The notes: a model not told the origin generated them from the letters alone. A DNA stretch of 33,447 nucleotides from JAJYIW01 sp036787065 (GCA_036787065.1 DAIQPZ010000010.1:1-33447); one strand, 5' to 3'. Shown: positions 8,141 to 16,955, counted from the stretch's first letter. Translations and numbers: made by a program.

Positions 8141-8251
8141 GTAACCGCTCACGCTCGTTTGAAAAAGACTCGAATTTGAGGTATGAGAGGGTGTTTCGCA
8201 CCCTCTCATACCTCAAATTCGAGAACATTCACCCCAAGGCTGAGTAGTTAC
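8141..8251 (-). repeat. 111-bp palindromic element, family A, copy 1 (inverted orientation)
   Basis: Starts GTAACCGCTCACGC and ends GGCTGAGTAGTTAC, so it carries imperfect terminal inverted repeats. The core is a perfect 25-bp stem: left arm 8169-8193 (from CTCGAATTTGAGG), loop TTTCG, right arm 8199-8223. Strand-specific flanks (GAAAAAGA on one side, AACATTCACCCC on the other) show it is inverted relative to the copies at 9493 and 18078. It lies between selB and the coiled-coil gene. Confidence 0.88.
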
Positions 8252-8260
8252 CACCCGTTA

Positions 8261-9439
8261 TTAATGCACCCGGCCAATAGCGGTCTCGTAAGCGCTCATC
8301 CAATCATGGGCCAGCGCAAGCATACTTTGTAGCCGCTTTTCGGTTTCTTCATTCATCTGATGGAGTATATCCTGCACATCCTGGGTCAAATCTTCCAACA
8401 AGACCAGCCGTTCAGTCAGCTTTTCAAACTGGCGGTTAATTTCTCGACTTTGTTCTTCCTGCGCCAGTGTATAGTTCGTCCACCGCTTTTGATCGTCCGC
8501 TTTGAAAGTCACCCATTCCTGCCGGAAGCGATCTTCAGATAGGCGCTGCATTTCGGTAATTTCATTAATCCTGCGCTCAAAGCGTTGGGTTACTTCGTCC
8601 AGAGCGTCCTGTGAACGTTTAACCGATCGTAGGGTTGTTTCCAAAGTTTGAATCTGGCCATCCAGCCCGACGGCGCTTTTCTCAACTTCATCAAACTTCA
8701 CCTGCCATTCTTTCCAGATTCGATCACGTTCAACCTGGAGCAGGGTTTGCTTTTCGATAAAAGCGGCTTGCGATTGACGGCGTTCAAGTTCAGCAGCTTG
8801 CAGTTCACTCAAGCGGAGTTCGATTCTTCTAAATCCATCCGCATTTAAATCAATTTTTCCGCGCTGTTCGTCTGATCGTTTGCGCAGGGCAGTCACTTCA
8901 CCCGTCACATCGGTTAAGCGCTTGGCATCCTGCCGCCGGCTTTCTTCGATCAGACGGATGGATCGTTTGTATTCTTCATCGTATCGTTTGGTCTCAACAA
9001 CTTTTTGCTCTACCTCCTCGATCAACCGTCCCAGGCGAAAGTCTTCTTCCTGGCGGGTCTGCAAACCCCTTTTAAGTTCAGGGATTGGCTCTAAACCTTT
9101 ACGAACATCGCCAAGCGCCTTGTTGACACTTTCCAGTTCAACCCGCCTGACCTTTTCGACTTCCCTTTCGTGATCGCCACGAAGTTTTTCAACGCCTTCA
9201 ACCGAGCGATTAGAATCGACCCGAATCTGGGCGAGAGAAGCATCAAATTGATCCAACCGCGCGATAGTTATCGATACCCGGCTGATTTCACTGCTCAATT
9301 CGTTGATCTGCTGTGGGAAAGGGGTAACACTCCCCTCTAACGTCTTAAGTCGTTCTTCCAGTGTCGCAATGGTCGTCTTATCCTTACGCCGTTCATCGTC
9401 CAACCATTCAATTCGTTTAACTAATTGATCTAATTCCAT
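8261..9439 (-). CDS. Large coiled-coil protein of unknown function
   Basis: A 392-residue, very charged protein that looks almost entirely alpha-helical coiled coil from residue 1 to about 375, with heptad-like Leu/Ile spacing and dense Glu/Lys/Arg. It has no signal peptide, transmembrane segment or catalytic motif. A similar but undivided pattern occurs in SMC-like spacers, tropomyosin-like and cell-shape scaffold proteins, so such resemblance would not establish homology. The start is supported by AGGTG five bases before the ATG. It is bracketed by two oppositely oriented copies of the family A repeat, nine bases after its stop and 53 bases before its start. Function unassigned; a cytoplasmic structural or scaffold role is a guess. 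Confidence 0.8.
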   Translation of the reverse strand: MELDQLVKRIEWLDDERRKDKTTIATLEERLKTLEGSVTPFPQQINELSSEISRVSITIARLDQFDASLAQIRVDSNRSVEGVEKLRGDHEREVEKVRRVELESVNKALGDVRKGLEPIPELKRGLQTRQEEDFRLGRLIEEVEQKVVETKRYDEEYKRSIRLIEESRRQDAKRLTDVTGEVTALRKRSDEQRGKIDLNADGFRRIELRLSELQAAELERRQSQAAFIEKQTLLQVERDRIWKEWQVKFDEVEKSAVGLDGQIQTLETTLRSVKRSQDALDEVTQRFERRINEITEMQRLSEDRFRQEWVTFKADDQKRWTNYTLAQEEQSREINRQFEKLTERLVLLEDLTQDVQDILHQMNEETEKRLQSMLALAHDWMSAYETAIGRVH

Positions 9440-9492
9440 AATTCACCTGTCCTGTATCTATCTGGTCGATTGCGGTCCAATCCAATCTATGA

Positions 9493-9603
9493 GTAAATGC
9501 TCATCCATGGGGTAAAAGTTGCCGAATTCGAGGTGTTTGCGCATACCGAGTAAGCGCCTGCGCCTCAAATTCGGGTCTTTTTTTCGCGAGCCAGAGCAGT
9601 TAC
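9493..9603 (+). repeat. 111-bp palindromic element, family A, copy 2
   Basis: Runs from GTAAATGCTCATCC to CCAGAGCAGTTAC, exactly 111 bases like copies 1 and 3. The core arms CCGAATTCGAGG (from 9522) and CCTCAAATTCGG (to 9574) are conserved, while the loop-proximal part of the stem has diverged (about 16 of 21 paired positions). The right arm is followed by TCTTTTTTT, so on the plus strand it looks like an intrinsic terminator. Confidence 0.85.
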
Positions 9604-9632
9604 CTCTAGGATATACCATGCGATTATACTCT

Positions 9633-11090
9633 TCAGGATAACAAATGGATAAATCCTCTCAAGATGGCTTGCATGCCGGGTAAAAACCAGTGTGGAAATA
9701 ACCCGATTAAGAACAACACCAACATCCCCAGGCTCAATGGCACAAGCATGGCCGGTTTTTCACCCACCGACCAGCCAGGTTCCTCGCCAGGGCTCGCCAT
9801 AATCAATAAAGAATGAAAGCCTGCCACAAATAGGCCCAGTAAACCCAGGGCAATCCAGACCACGGCGGTCTGAGATTGGACGAAAAATGAAAACTGGGTC
9901 GATAAAGAGGATGATTGGCCTTCCACTTGCGTCGATTGGGCGATCAGATCCAATAAAGATAAGCGGATTGGAAAGCCCGCCAGAAGCGGCAACCCTGCCA
10001 ATGAGAATAATGCCAGTAAGATGGATGCGGAAATAAACGGAAATTTCCGCAACACTCCATGGATATCTTTAAAGCCCAATGCAGGCAGTCTTTGCTTTAA
10101 GCCATCCAGAGCCAGGGCCCAAAGCCACAATCCACATGCGCGGGTCAATAATTGCGCCGAAAATAACCCCAGACCACTCACAGAAGCTGAGCTGATTGAC
10201 AAGAGGGCCAGCCCAGTTTCGACAATAACGGCATATCCTAAAATACGGCCAAGGTTTTGTTGAAAAGCGGCAAAGATACCCGCGGTGGTGACCATCAATA
10301 CGCCAGTCAGGCGTAATGTGTCATAAATTCGCAAGTCGCTCCTCAGCCAGGTATAGCGGTCCAAAAAATTGAGCAGAAACATCACGGCAATCATGGGCAA
10401 CATCACAAAAACAAAACCCGTAACGTACGGCGGAGCCTCTTCAACCAGGGTTGGGATCCAGGTATAGAATGGAAAAATGGCTAATAAAAAAGCAAAACCC
10501 AGACCCAACATAATAATGACCCGTGTGGCAAGCACCGCGTCAGCAGGGTTATTTTCAACGCCGGTGAGCATCCAGCCCGTGAACAAGATAAAGGGCACCG
10601 CCAGTGTTTGAAAGATCAGGTATCTTTGAATACCGTAACCAGCCTTTATCCCGGGTGGTGACATGATCGGAATACTAAGTAATACTGCAATTTCAATTAA
10701 TAACGCCGCGTAAAGAAAAGGATCAACCGTTAATGCGGCGATTAAGAAAATTACCATGCCCAGCCCCAAGGGGATAAATGAGGGGGTGGTCTTGGCTGCC
10801 AGCGAACCCAGAAACCAAATCGAAGCTATAAAATAAATAAAAGCGACAAAGGGAAGGTCACCCGATGATAAGGTAAACTTCCTTCCCAGGATATTGAGGG
10901 TATCTGAGATTTTAAAAGATAAATTGAGCCATTGCATCGGTTGTTCGACCGGTAATAAGATAGCCAATAAAGCCATCCCGGCAGTTAACAGCACACCAGA
11001 TAAAGTAACCCAGCGGGTATACCGTTGTAAGCCAAATAAAATTAAGGCAAGAGCCAGTGGAAACGCCATCCAAATGACCGGCGAACTCAT
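9633..11090 (-). CDS. NuoN/HyfF-like proton-antiporter-family membrane subunit
   Basis: A 485-residue hydrophobic protein with about 13-14 transmembrane segments, of the family that includes complex I subunits L/M/N, hydrogenase-4 HyfB/D/F and Mrp antiporters. A glutamate in LIEIAVLLSIP fits the conserved TM5 Glu. The signature region reads YTWIPTLVEEAPPYVTG, recalling the HTWLPDAHxxAP motif, but the His is Tyr and the family's channel Lys just downstream is not evident (GFVFVMLPM follows). Proton translocation may therefore be impaired or altered. Its ATG overlaps the upstream gene's stop by four bases, so it is translationally coupled. It is the last of a three-gene membrane unit lacking any hydrophilic redox subunit. 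Specific partner complex unknown. Confidence 0.75.
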   Translation of the reverse strand: MSSPVIWMAFPLALALILFGLQRYTRWVTLSGVLLTAGMALLAILLPVEQPMQWLNLSFKISDTLNILGRKFTLSSGDLPFVAFIYFIASIWFLGSLAAKTTPSFIPLGLGMVIFLIAALTVDPFLYAALLIEIAVLLSIPIMSPPGIKAGYGIQRYLIFQTLAVPFILFTGWMLTGVENNPADAVLATRVIIMLGLGFAFLLAIFPFYTWIPTLVEEAPPYVTGFVFVMLPMIAVMFLLNFLDRYTWLRSDLRIYDTLRLTGVLMVTTAGIFAAFQQNLGRILGYAVIVETGLALLSISSASVSGLGLFSAQLLTRACGLWLWALALDGLKQRLPALGFKDIHGVLRKFPFISASILLALFSLAGLPLLAGFPIRLSLLDLIAQSTQVEGQSSSLSTQFSFFVQSQTAVVWIALGLLGLFVAGFHSLLIMASPGEEPGWSVGEKPAMLVPLSLGMLVLFLIGLFPHWFLPGMQAILRGFIHLLS

Positions 11091-11680
11091 AAACTGCCCT
11101 CAGCTGTTGAATTGGTGATGAAATAGATCCCGATCAGGGCTAATCCGAGGTTAACCGCGGCTAATAAGCCCGCCACAAGGATAGAAACCTCAACCGAAGC
11201 ATACAAGACCTCAAAACCCGCAAACATGGTCAGAAGCCCTAATATTACCCTGTATGGCTGGCCAGTCATTCCCATCTGAAGCAGCCCCATCATGACCAGG
11301 GTCATCCCTCCATCGACCAGGTAAATACTCGTATGATTGGGAAACCAGGTCAATACCTGCGGGGCTAAAGAAAAAACCAGGATGATCACCAGGCAACCGG
11401 CCAGAAAGGGAAAGACGCGCCCGGCGAAGGATAGAGATTCGCCTTCTAATTTTCTCTGGCCGACCAGGGTCGTACCAAGCGCCGCGCCTGCCATCCATCC
11501 GACCACAAGCTTAATCACTGCCATGCTAAACGGCCAGTTCTGAGCGACGAAATAAAATACACCCAGATATTGTGTCGATAATGCCACCAGGCTCCAGCGC
11601 CAATCCCGGCTCAATAAAACCACCATTGAAGTGACAATTAATAAAATAAATGCGGGCAAGGCCAGTCCATCTAACGACAT
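11087..11680 (-). CDS. HyfE/NuoK-like small membrane subunit
   Basis: A 197-residue protein with about six to seven transmembrane segments. The C-terminal half (VILGLLTMFAGFEVLYASVE and the Gly/Ala-rich helix after it, about 145-190) resembles NuoK/MnhC and hydrogenase-4 HyfE. It keeps acidic residues in two helices (E153 and E160 regions), which in NuoK carry the proton path. Its length matches HyfE (about 200) rather than NuoK (about 100). The start codon overlaps the previous gene's stop (TAATG) and its own stop overlaps the next start (ATGA), so all three membrane genes are translationally coupled. It probably forms a membrane arm with the two antiporter-like subunits. Whether a redox module exists elsewhere cannot be told here. 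Confidence 0.7.
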   Translation of the reverse strand: MSLDGLALPAFILLIVTSMVVLLSRDWRWSLVALSTQYLGVFYFVAQNWPFSMAVIKLVVGWMAGAALGTTLVGQRKLEGESLSFAGRVFPFLAGCLVIILVFSLAPQVLTWFPNHTSIYLVDGGMTLVMMGLLQMGMTGQPYRVILGLLTMFAGFEVLYASVEVSILVAGLLAAVNLGLALIGIYFITNSTAEGSL

Positions 11681-13290
11681 TAAAACCCTCCCGCACTAAT
11701 CAATGAAATTAATAACGATAAGAGCAATAAAGCCCACAGCACACCTCCATCCCCTTCCAATACAGCGCTGACCTCATTAAGCACCTGCCCGGCAGTTCGG
11801 TAAACCGCTCCGATCAGACCGTAAAGCCAATCCAACCTGAAGATGATCGACAGGCGTTTAAGGCCATTTTGAACACGTTGCAGAATAATAACATTTTTAA
11901 TGGGCTCGATCGGAATCTCGATATGCCGCCAGATCACCACCAGGAACAAGCCACAGCCCAGCATTGGCAGAATACCAGCCCAAGCATAGGCACTGGTCAA
12001 CGAACCTGGCCAGCCCCATATACCCAGGATAACATCCGTGATCATGAAAAAAATTAAACCAATCGGATAGACAACCTGAGCCCAACGATCGATAGCAACC
12101 AGGGAATCGCCCTTGCGCAGTGCATGGCGGATAAACCCGGCCAATAATAAGCATTGGGCAACATACACCAGGACTGAAAAAAAATTAAACCCTGGCTCAA
12201 AAAGGCCCGCCCAACCGCTGGCGGCTGGCGTGAAGGGTAAGCCGATCATTCCCAAAACACCCAGGGCAGGCAAGAATCCAAGAACCTTCTCCCTTGCTGA
12301 GTATAAGAACAAAAAACCACCCTGAAGGAGGAGCACGATTCCCCATGCGACGCTGGCAATGGGCGATCCACGGATGACACAGGTAAAGGCCAGGGCCGCC
12401 CAACCAAGCATCCAATACGGTCGCCCGTTCAGCTCGTCGTCCGCGGTCAGCCACATAGCGCCACTATATAAGGCGGTTAATGAAACCAACGCCAGGAGCC
12501 AGGGGGACCAGGTATCTGGAATAATATTTCCTGGTAAGCGCGCCAGGGGTACAAGCGTGGATACGACTGGAACCAGGCGTAATATAGTTCCCAATCCTTG
12601 CCTTAAACGCGGCTCATGGAAAAAAGGCAGGTGCATGGGTAAAACCCCCAGGCGCAAGCCACAACCCAAAAATATTAATAATCCGGTTTGGATCGAGATA
12701 TGCTTGAACGAAAAAGCGCTTGAGTCAGCCCCACCTAAAACGATGGCGAGAAAGAATAACAATACGCCTACCGTCCGCGCCGAATAGGCCAGGATGATAC
12801 GCTCGGCAGCGCGTTGATCCGGCACGCTGCCTTGCAGCGCACTGCCTTGTAAAATTACGAACTCCACCAGATCGACTGCAACCCACGCCATCATCAAGGT
12901 CAGAGGATTGCCCGCTAAAATCGCGACCAAACCCAATGCCGATACGGCCAGGCTGCCCGCCCAGGTATAAGGATTGGAATCATATTGCGCGCGAGCAGAG
13001 GCGGTAAGGATAGCTGCAAACGTGAGGGTGATTAAGGCGAGGCCATATGGCCAGGAAAAACGGTCTAATAGCAAAGCCGGTGATGCATTAAATAAATCTT
13101 GCGGTTTCCATTCCACCAACATCAAGGTAATTGGCAGGCGCAAGCGCAGAAGGATCATACTGAGCCAGGCCAGAAAAGCAGCCACCGAGGCTAAAAACCA
13201 GTAAAATCCAAAGTTCGGCCTAAACCATTGGAGTAAGAGAATGGTCACAGCCGCGGACGAAAGAAAAAAGAGAGGTATCAGAATTAACAC
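11680..13290 (-). CDS. Divergent NuoL/HyfB-like membrane subunit
   Basis: A 536-residue polytopic protein with about 14-15 transmembrane segments, first gene of the three-gene membrane unit. GNPLTLMMAWVAVDLVEF near 125-142 corresponds to the GNxLTLFLxWExxxL segment of NuoL/M, with the usual Glu position occupied by a small residue. LPMHLPFFHEPRLRQGLG near 230-247 corresponds to the H-x-WLPxAH motif but lacks the canonical AP/SA pattern. It is a distant or degenerate antiporter-like subunit. The long amphipathic stretch near 455-500 before the last TM recalls the NuoL lateral-helix region, by position only. GTG start with GGGGAGG ten bases upstream. Confidence 0.68.
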   Translation of the reverse strand: MLILIPLFFLSSAAVTILLLQWFRPNFGFYWFLASVAAFLAWLSMILLRLRLPITLMLVEWKPQDLFNASPALLLDRFSWPYGLALITLTFAAILTASARAQYDSNPYTWAGSLAVSALGLVAILAGNPLTLMMAWVAVDLVEFVILQGSALQGSVPDQRAAERIILAYSARTVGVLLFFLAIVLGGADSSAFSFKHISIQTGLLIFLGCGLRLGVLPMHLPFFHEPRLRQGLGTILRLVPVVSTLVPLARLPGNIIPDTWSPWLLALVSLTALYSGAMWLTADDELNGRPYWMLGWAALAFTCVIRGSPIASVAWGIVLLLQGGFLFLYSAREKVLGFLPALGVLGMIGLPFTPAASGWAGLFEPGFNFFSVLVYVAQCLLLAGFIRHALRKGDSLVAIDRWAQVVYPIGLIFFMITDVILGIWGWPGSLTSAYAWAGILPMLGCGLFLVVIWRHIEIPIEPIKNVIILQRVQNGLKRLSIIFRLDWLYGLIGAVYRTAGQVLNEVSAVLEGDGGVLWALLLLSLLISLISAGGF

Positions 13291-13347
13291 GCGGAATTAT
13301 CCTCCCCTACTGGCAGATTCTTCCTGCATCAGGGGCAACAGAAGGGG

Positions 13348-14766
13348 TTAATGATAGGCATCAAACGGTTTTCTATGGATAAATTTCCCCGCCCCGGGTT
13401 TACCTGACCAGGTAGTCCCATCCACAATAAGCTGGCCGCGTAAGAATACTTTGACCGGGTAACCGGTTAATTTCCAACCCTCATACAAATTGTAATCCGT
13501 GCGATGCCGGGCATAAGCCGTACCATAAGTCAATTGATAATCTGGATCCCAGATGGCAATATCGGCGTCTGAGCCAGGCAAGAGGGCGCCTTTCCGCGGA
13601 TACAAACCAAAAATTTTAGCTGGGTTGGTGGCATTCAACGCGACAAACTGGTTGGGGGTGATGTGGCCGGCGCGGACGCCATAAGTCCATAAGACGGGCA
13701 TACGGTCGCCTACACCCGGTAGACCGTTGGGTATTTTAGTGAAATCGGCCGCGCCCAGTTCCTTCCCAGGGATGGCCACCGGTTTACCATCATAAAGGAT
13801 GGGTACCTGACCGTTGAAGAAAAATGGGCAGTGATCTGTCGCCAGGACATGGATGGTCCCATCCTCAAGCCCGGTCCACAAACGCTGGTTATCCACAGCC
13901 GTCCGCACCGGTGGCGAGCATACGAACTTGGCGCCATCCGGACGGAGCAATTCATCCTGGGTAAAGAATAAATACTGTGGGCAGGTTTCTCCCAGGATAG
14001 GCAGCCCATGCCGGCGGGCATAATTCAGCTGATCGACTTCCCCGGCGGTATTCATGTGCACGATATAAAGAGGCGAATTGGCCTGGGCTGCCAGGGCTGA
14101 CCCGCGCAAAACAGCCTCAACTGCGCCCCAGGCCGGGCGGGTGCGCGCGTGCCATTCCGGGGTGAGATGTCCTTGCTCCAGGGCTTCGGCGATCAACAAA
14201 TCGATCACATCCCCATTCTCTGCGTGCAGCATGGTCAAGATATGGTTGGCGCTGGCGATGCGCATGACCTGAAATATTTCACCATCCTGAAGGCGCAGCC
14301 GGCCATTATAGGCCGAGAAAACTTTAACGCTGCTGATACCCACATCGATCAGCCCAGGGATCTCGGACGCCACCTTTTCATCAAAGCGGGTGATATTCAT
14401 ATGAAAGCCAAAATCAACCGCAGCCTTATGATCTGCTTTAACATGCCACCGCTCGATATTTTCAGCCAGGCTGCCCGGGTCCTGTGCCACGAAATCTAAC
14501 ACAGTCGTCGTGCCACCAAAGGCTGCCGCTTTATGGCCGGTATAATGATCGTCCGATGAGACTGTCCCAGCCATCGGCAGTTCAAGATGGGTATGGACGT
14601 CTACACCGCCAGGCAGGACCAATTTTCCGGTCGCATCGACAATTTCAGCGCCAGGGTAATATAAATCCTGACCGATCTGAGAAATTATTTCTCCTTCAAC
14701 CAAAATATCAGCCAGAAAGGTATCAGAAGCAGTAATCAACGTACCGTGTTTAATCAAGAAAGCCAT
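13348..14766 (-). CDS. Dihydropyrimidinase / D-hydantoinase (HyuA type)
   Basis: A 472-residue cyclic amidohydrolase that opens hydantoin or dihydropyrimidine rings to N-carbamoyl (ureido) acids. Binuclear metal ligands are complete: H58 and H60 (DVHTH), carboxylated K148 (SVKVFSAYNG), H181, H237 and D311 (ATDHCPF). Y153 fits the stereochemistry-loop tyrosine. Length is typical. The E. coli purine-catabolism cluster contains a similar phenylhydantoinase (hyuA) together with ygeW and yqeA, whose counterparts occur farther along this strand. It begins five bases after the stop of a protein of unknown function and has no good ribosome site, so it is probably coupled. Hydantoinase, dihydropyrimidinase and other cyclic-ureide specificities cannot be separated by eye. 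Confidence 0.9.
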   Translation of the reverse strand: MAFLIKHGTLITASDTFLADILVEGEIISQIGQDLYYPGAEIVDATGKLVLPGGVDVHTHLELPMAGTVSSDDHYTGHKAAAFGGTTTVLDFVAQDPGSLAENIERWHVKADHKAAVDFGFHMNITRFDEKVASEIPGLIDVGISSVKVFSAYNGRLRLQDGEIFQVMRIASANHILTMLHAENGDVIDLLIAEALEQGHLTPEWHARTRPAWGAVEAVLRGSALAAQANSPLYIVHMNTAGEVDQLNYARRHGLPILGETCPQYLFFTQDELLRPDGAKFVCSPPVRTAVDNQRLWTGLEDGTIHVLATDHCPFFFNGQVPILYDGKPVAIPGKELGAADFTKIPNGLPGVGDRMPVLWTYGVRAGHITPNQFVALNATNPAKIFGLYPRKGALLPGSDADIAIWDPDYQLTYGTAYARHRTDYNLYEGWKLTGYPVKVFLRGQLIVDGTTWSGKPGAGKFIHRKPFDAYH

Positions 14767-14771
14767 GGGGG

Positions 14772-15338
14772 TTAATCCTTACCAGGTATTGCTCTCAAAC
14801 CACCTAAAAATTCCAATAAGAGTGGGTCGATCGCCATTTCAGGGAGTTCAATCGTCTGGTAACGGCCAGAGGCCAGCGCTCTTTCGCGCAGGGATCGCCA
14901 CAACACTTCCCGCTCATCCGAATGGACCACGAGGTCATTGACGGTGTGAGCTCGCGCCAAATATTCGCCGGTCGTATAGAGAAATGTGATCCGCCGCCAG
15001 TGTTCCGCCAGGATGGGTCGGGGAAGGCGCAGCAGCGGCCCAACCTGAAGCTTGTAATATTCTTCATGCGCGCGTGGGTGATCGGGCTCATCTTTAAATA
15101 ACGCCTGGCGGGTGGTCAACTCGTGTCCGCGCAGGTCAGCAATGTAGTCGATCTTCCACCGGCCGGCCTCACCAAAAGCAGACGTCTGGTAAAAAGCCAG
15201 ATAATCGACTTCGATAACTTTTGGAGCAAAACGCAAGGGAATGCGATACCAACCCAACACCCGTGCGACCTCCAGGTCGCGCGGCGCTGGCATAATCGCC
15301 ACCAAAACCAACGCAGAGACTTGAGGATAAATAGCCAT
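14772..15338 (-). CDS. Protein of unknown function coupled to the hydantoinase
   Basis: A 188-residue, mostly soluble protein I do not recognise. It is rich in aromatic and basic residues: RVLGWYRIPLRFAP near 25-38, VDYLAFYQTSAFGEAGRW near 44-61, then AHEEYYKLQVGPLLRLPRPI near 90-109 and WRRITFLYTTGEYL near 113-126. The alternation suggests a beta-rich domain that could bind nucleic acid or a small ligand, but no catalytic motif is evident. It is five bases upstream of the hydantoinase and preceded by its own promoter candidate, so the two likely form one message. The short hydrophobic run at residues 8-16 is part of the fold rather than a clear signal peptide. Confidence 0.75.
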   Translation of the reverse strand: MAIYPQVSALVLVAIMPAPRDLEVARVLGWYRIPLRFAPKVIEVDYLAFYQTSAFGEAGRWKIDYIADLRGHELTTRQALFKDEPDHPRAHEEYYKLQVGPLLRLPRPILAEHWRRITFLYTTGEYLARAHTVNDLVVHSDEREVLWRSLRERALASGRYQTIELPEMAIDPLLLEFLGGLRAIPGKD

Positions 15339-15430
15339 TTTTTAAAAGTCCATGGAGCCTGGTCTTCTCCGACTGTTCCTGACGAGTTGATTAACATCGC
15401 TGACCTGAAACGGTTAGCATGATCATCTCT

Positions 15431-15459
15431 ATTATAAGAACAATATCGTCAAAGACCAA
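15431..15459 (-). promoter_or_regulatory. Promoter candidate for the unknown gene and hydantoinase
   Basis: On the minus strand a consensus TATAAT (15436-15431) lies 17 bases after TTGGTC (15459-15454), a partial -35 match. The predicted start near 15424 would give a leader of about 85 bases to the ATG at 15338. Confidence 0.5.
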
Positions 15460-15488
15460 ATTCCATGACAAACTAACCCGTAAAAAGG

Positions 15489-16955
15489 CTAGTTTAAGCC
15501 AGCTTTCTTGTTGAAAGCGATGATCAGGTCATCGATTTCAACAACCTGCTTCTGGACTTCAGTCCAATAATCCGGTTGGTACCACTGTGCCATCAATTCG
15601 TCATAGGTCCGGCCTTGCTGTTCGACCCAGGTGAAATACTTGAGGTTATGAATCCGCCGGCGTTCCGGATAAGTGAGCTCAAGCAGATATTCCGTAGACT
15701 GGCCCTTCAAATAACGCGCGTCATCCGCGGCGGCATCCATAGCGGTATATTCACCGAATTCCTGGCGCATTTCTTTCAAGCGGCTGCCATATAATTCCAT
15801 CGAATCGGTCAGAACGGTCAGGACGACGTCGTTCTCGCCCAGTTCGTTATATTTAGCAAATTTAACCGCGGAAAGGACGTTGGATATTCCAGAGAAGCCC
15901 AACAGATCCAGGCGGTTTACCACGGCCTCGGGTACGCCCTTGCTCACCAGGTATTTCCGCCCTTCGGTCTCATTGAACAAGCGCGACAGGTTGACCACCG
16001 CCTGATCGTCGATGGCAGCTACAAAATCGGTGTTCTTCGAATTGTGGATCCACGGCACATGCTTATCACCAATACCCTCGATGCGGTGCGCGCCAAAGCC
16101 ATTTTCGAGCAAGGTGGGGCACTGCAAGGCTTCAGATGCAATAATTTTGCTGCTGGGGAAGAGCTGTTTCATGTAATCGCCACTGGCTATGGTTCCGGCT
16201 GAACCAGTCGCCGAAGTTAAGCCGCGATACTGGTCCTTGGGACCCATAACGGCCTTTAATACCTCTTCCATCGCATGACCGGTGATCTCGTAATGCCACA
16301 GATAATTGCCCAATTCTTCAAATTGATTAAAGATCATCAGGTCCTGGCCAGATTTTCTCAGTTCCCAGCATTTGTCAAAGATCTCTTTAACGTTCGACTC
16401 GCTGCCTGGTGTAGCGATCACTTCTCCGGCAATTTTGGCCAGCCAATCGAAGCGTTCCCGGCTCATGCCTTTCGGCAAAATCGCGATGGAATTGCACGCC
16501 AGCAAAGCCGAATCGTAAGCGCCACCCCGGCAAAAATTACCGGTAGAGGGCCAGACCGATTTCTGTGTGGTGGGGTCGAACTGGCCCGTCACAAGGCGCG
16601 GCGCCAGGCAGCCAAAAGCTGCGCCCACTTTGTGCGCCCCAGTTGGAAACCACTTGCCCACCAACGCGATAATGCGCGCATCCACACCAGTCAGGCTTTT
16701 AGGAAATTCAAAATAATTCACACCGCCAAAACTTCCACCGGACGCCATGGGTTCATTATGCCAGTTAATCCGGAACAAATTCCTTGGTGATACATCCCAC
16801 AACCCAATGCCGCGCAGGTCCTTTTTAATCCCATCTGGGATCAAAGCCGGATTCTTCATCTGCGCAAAAGTTGGGATAATAATGTTTCGTTCTCGCACAC
16901 GCTTTAAGGTACGTTCCAATCGATCTTTTTCAATCGTCAGGTCGATTTTTGCCAT
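15489..16955 (-). CDS. Fold-type-II PLP-dependent enzyme of uncertain reaction
   Basis: A 488-residue member of the cysteine synthase / threonine synthase beta-family. K109 in TGAHKVGA is the likely Schiff-base lysine. STGN at 137-140 is the substrate-binding Asn loop, and SATGSAGTIASG at 248-259 corresponds to the phosphate-binding Gly/Thr loop. An extra N-terminal region of about 100 residues and a C-terminal tail of about 90 make it longer than cysteine synthase (about 310). It does not look like diaminopropionate ammonia-lyase (YgeX), which accompanies hydantoinase and YgeW in enteric purine clusters, but it could fill a similar amino-acid lyase role. GAGGAG lies six bases before the ATG. 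Substrate unknown; the neighbouring hydantoinase is the main clue. Confidence 0.8.
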   Translation of the reverse strand: MAKIDLTIEKDRLERTLKRVRERNIIIPTFAQMKNPALIPDGIKKDLRGIGLWDVSPRNLFRINWHNEPMASGGSFGGVNYFEFPKSLTGVDARIIALVGKWFPTGAHKVGAAFGCLAPRLVTGQFDPTTQKSVWPSTGNFCRGGAYDSALLACNSIAILPKGMSRERFDWLAKIAGEVIATPGSESNVKEIFDKCWELRKSGQDLMIFNQFEELGNYLWHYEITGHAMEEVLKAVMGPKDQYRGLTSATGSAGTIASGDYMKQLFPSSKIIASEALQCPTLLENGFGAHRIEGIGDKHVPWIHNSKNTDFVAAIDDQAVVNLSRLFNETEGRKYLVSKGVPEAVVNRLDLLGFSGISNVLSAVKFAKYNELGENDVVLTVLTDSMELYGSRLKEMRQEFGEYTAMDAAADDARYLKGQSTEYLLELTYPERRRIHNLKYFTWVEQQGRTYDELMAQWYQPDYWTEVQKQVVEIDDLIIAFNKKAGLN

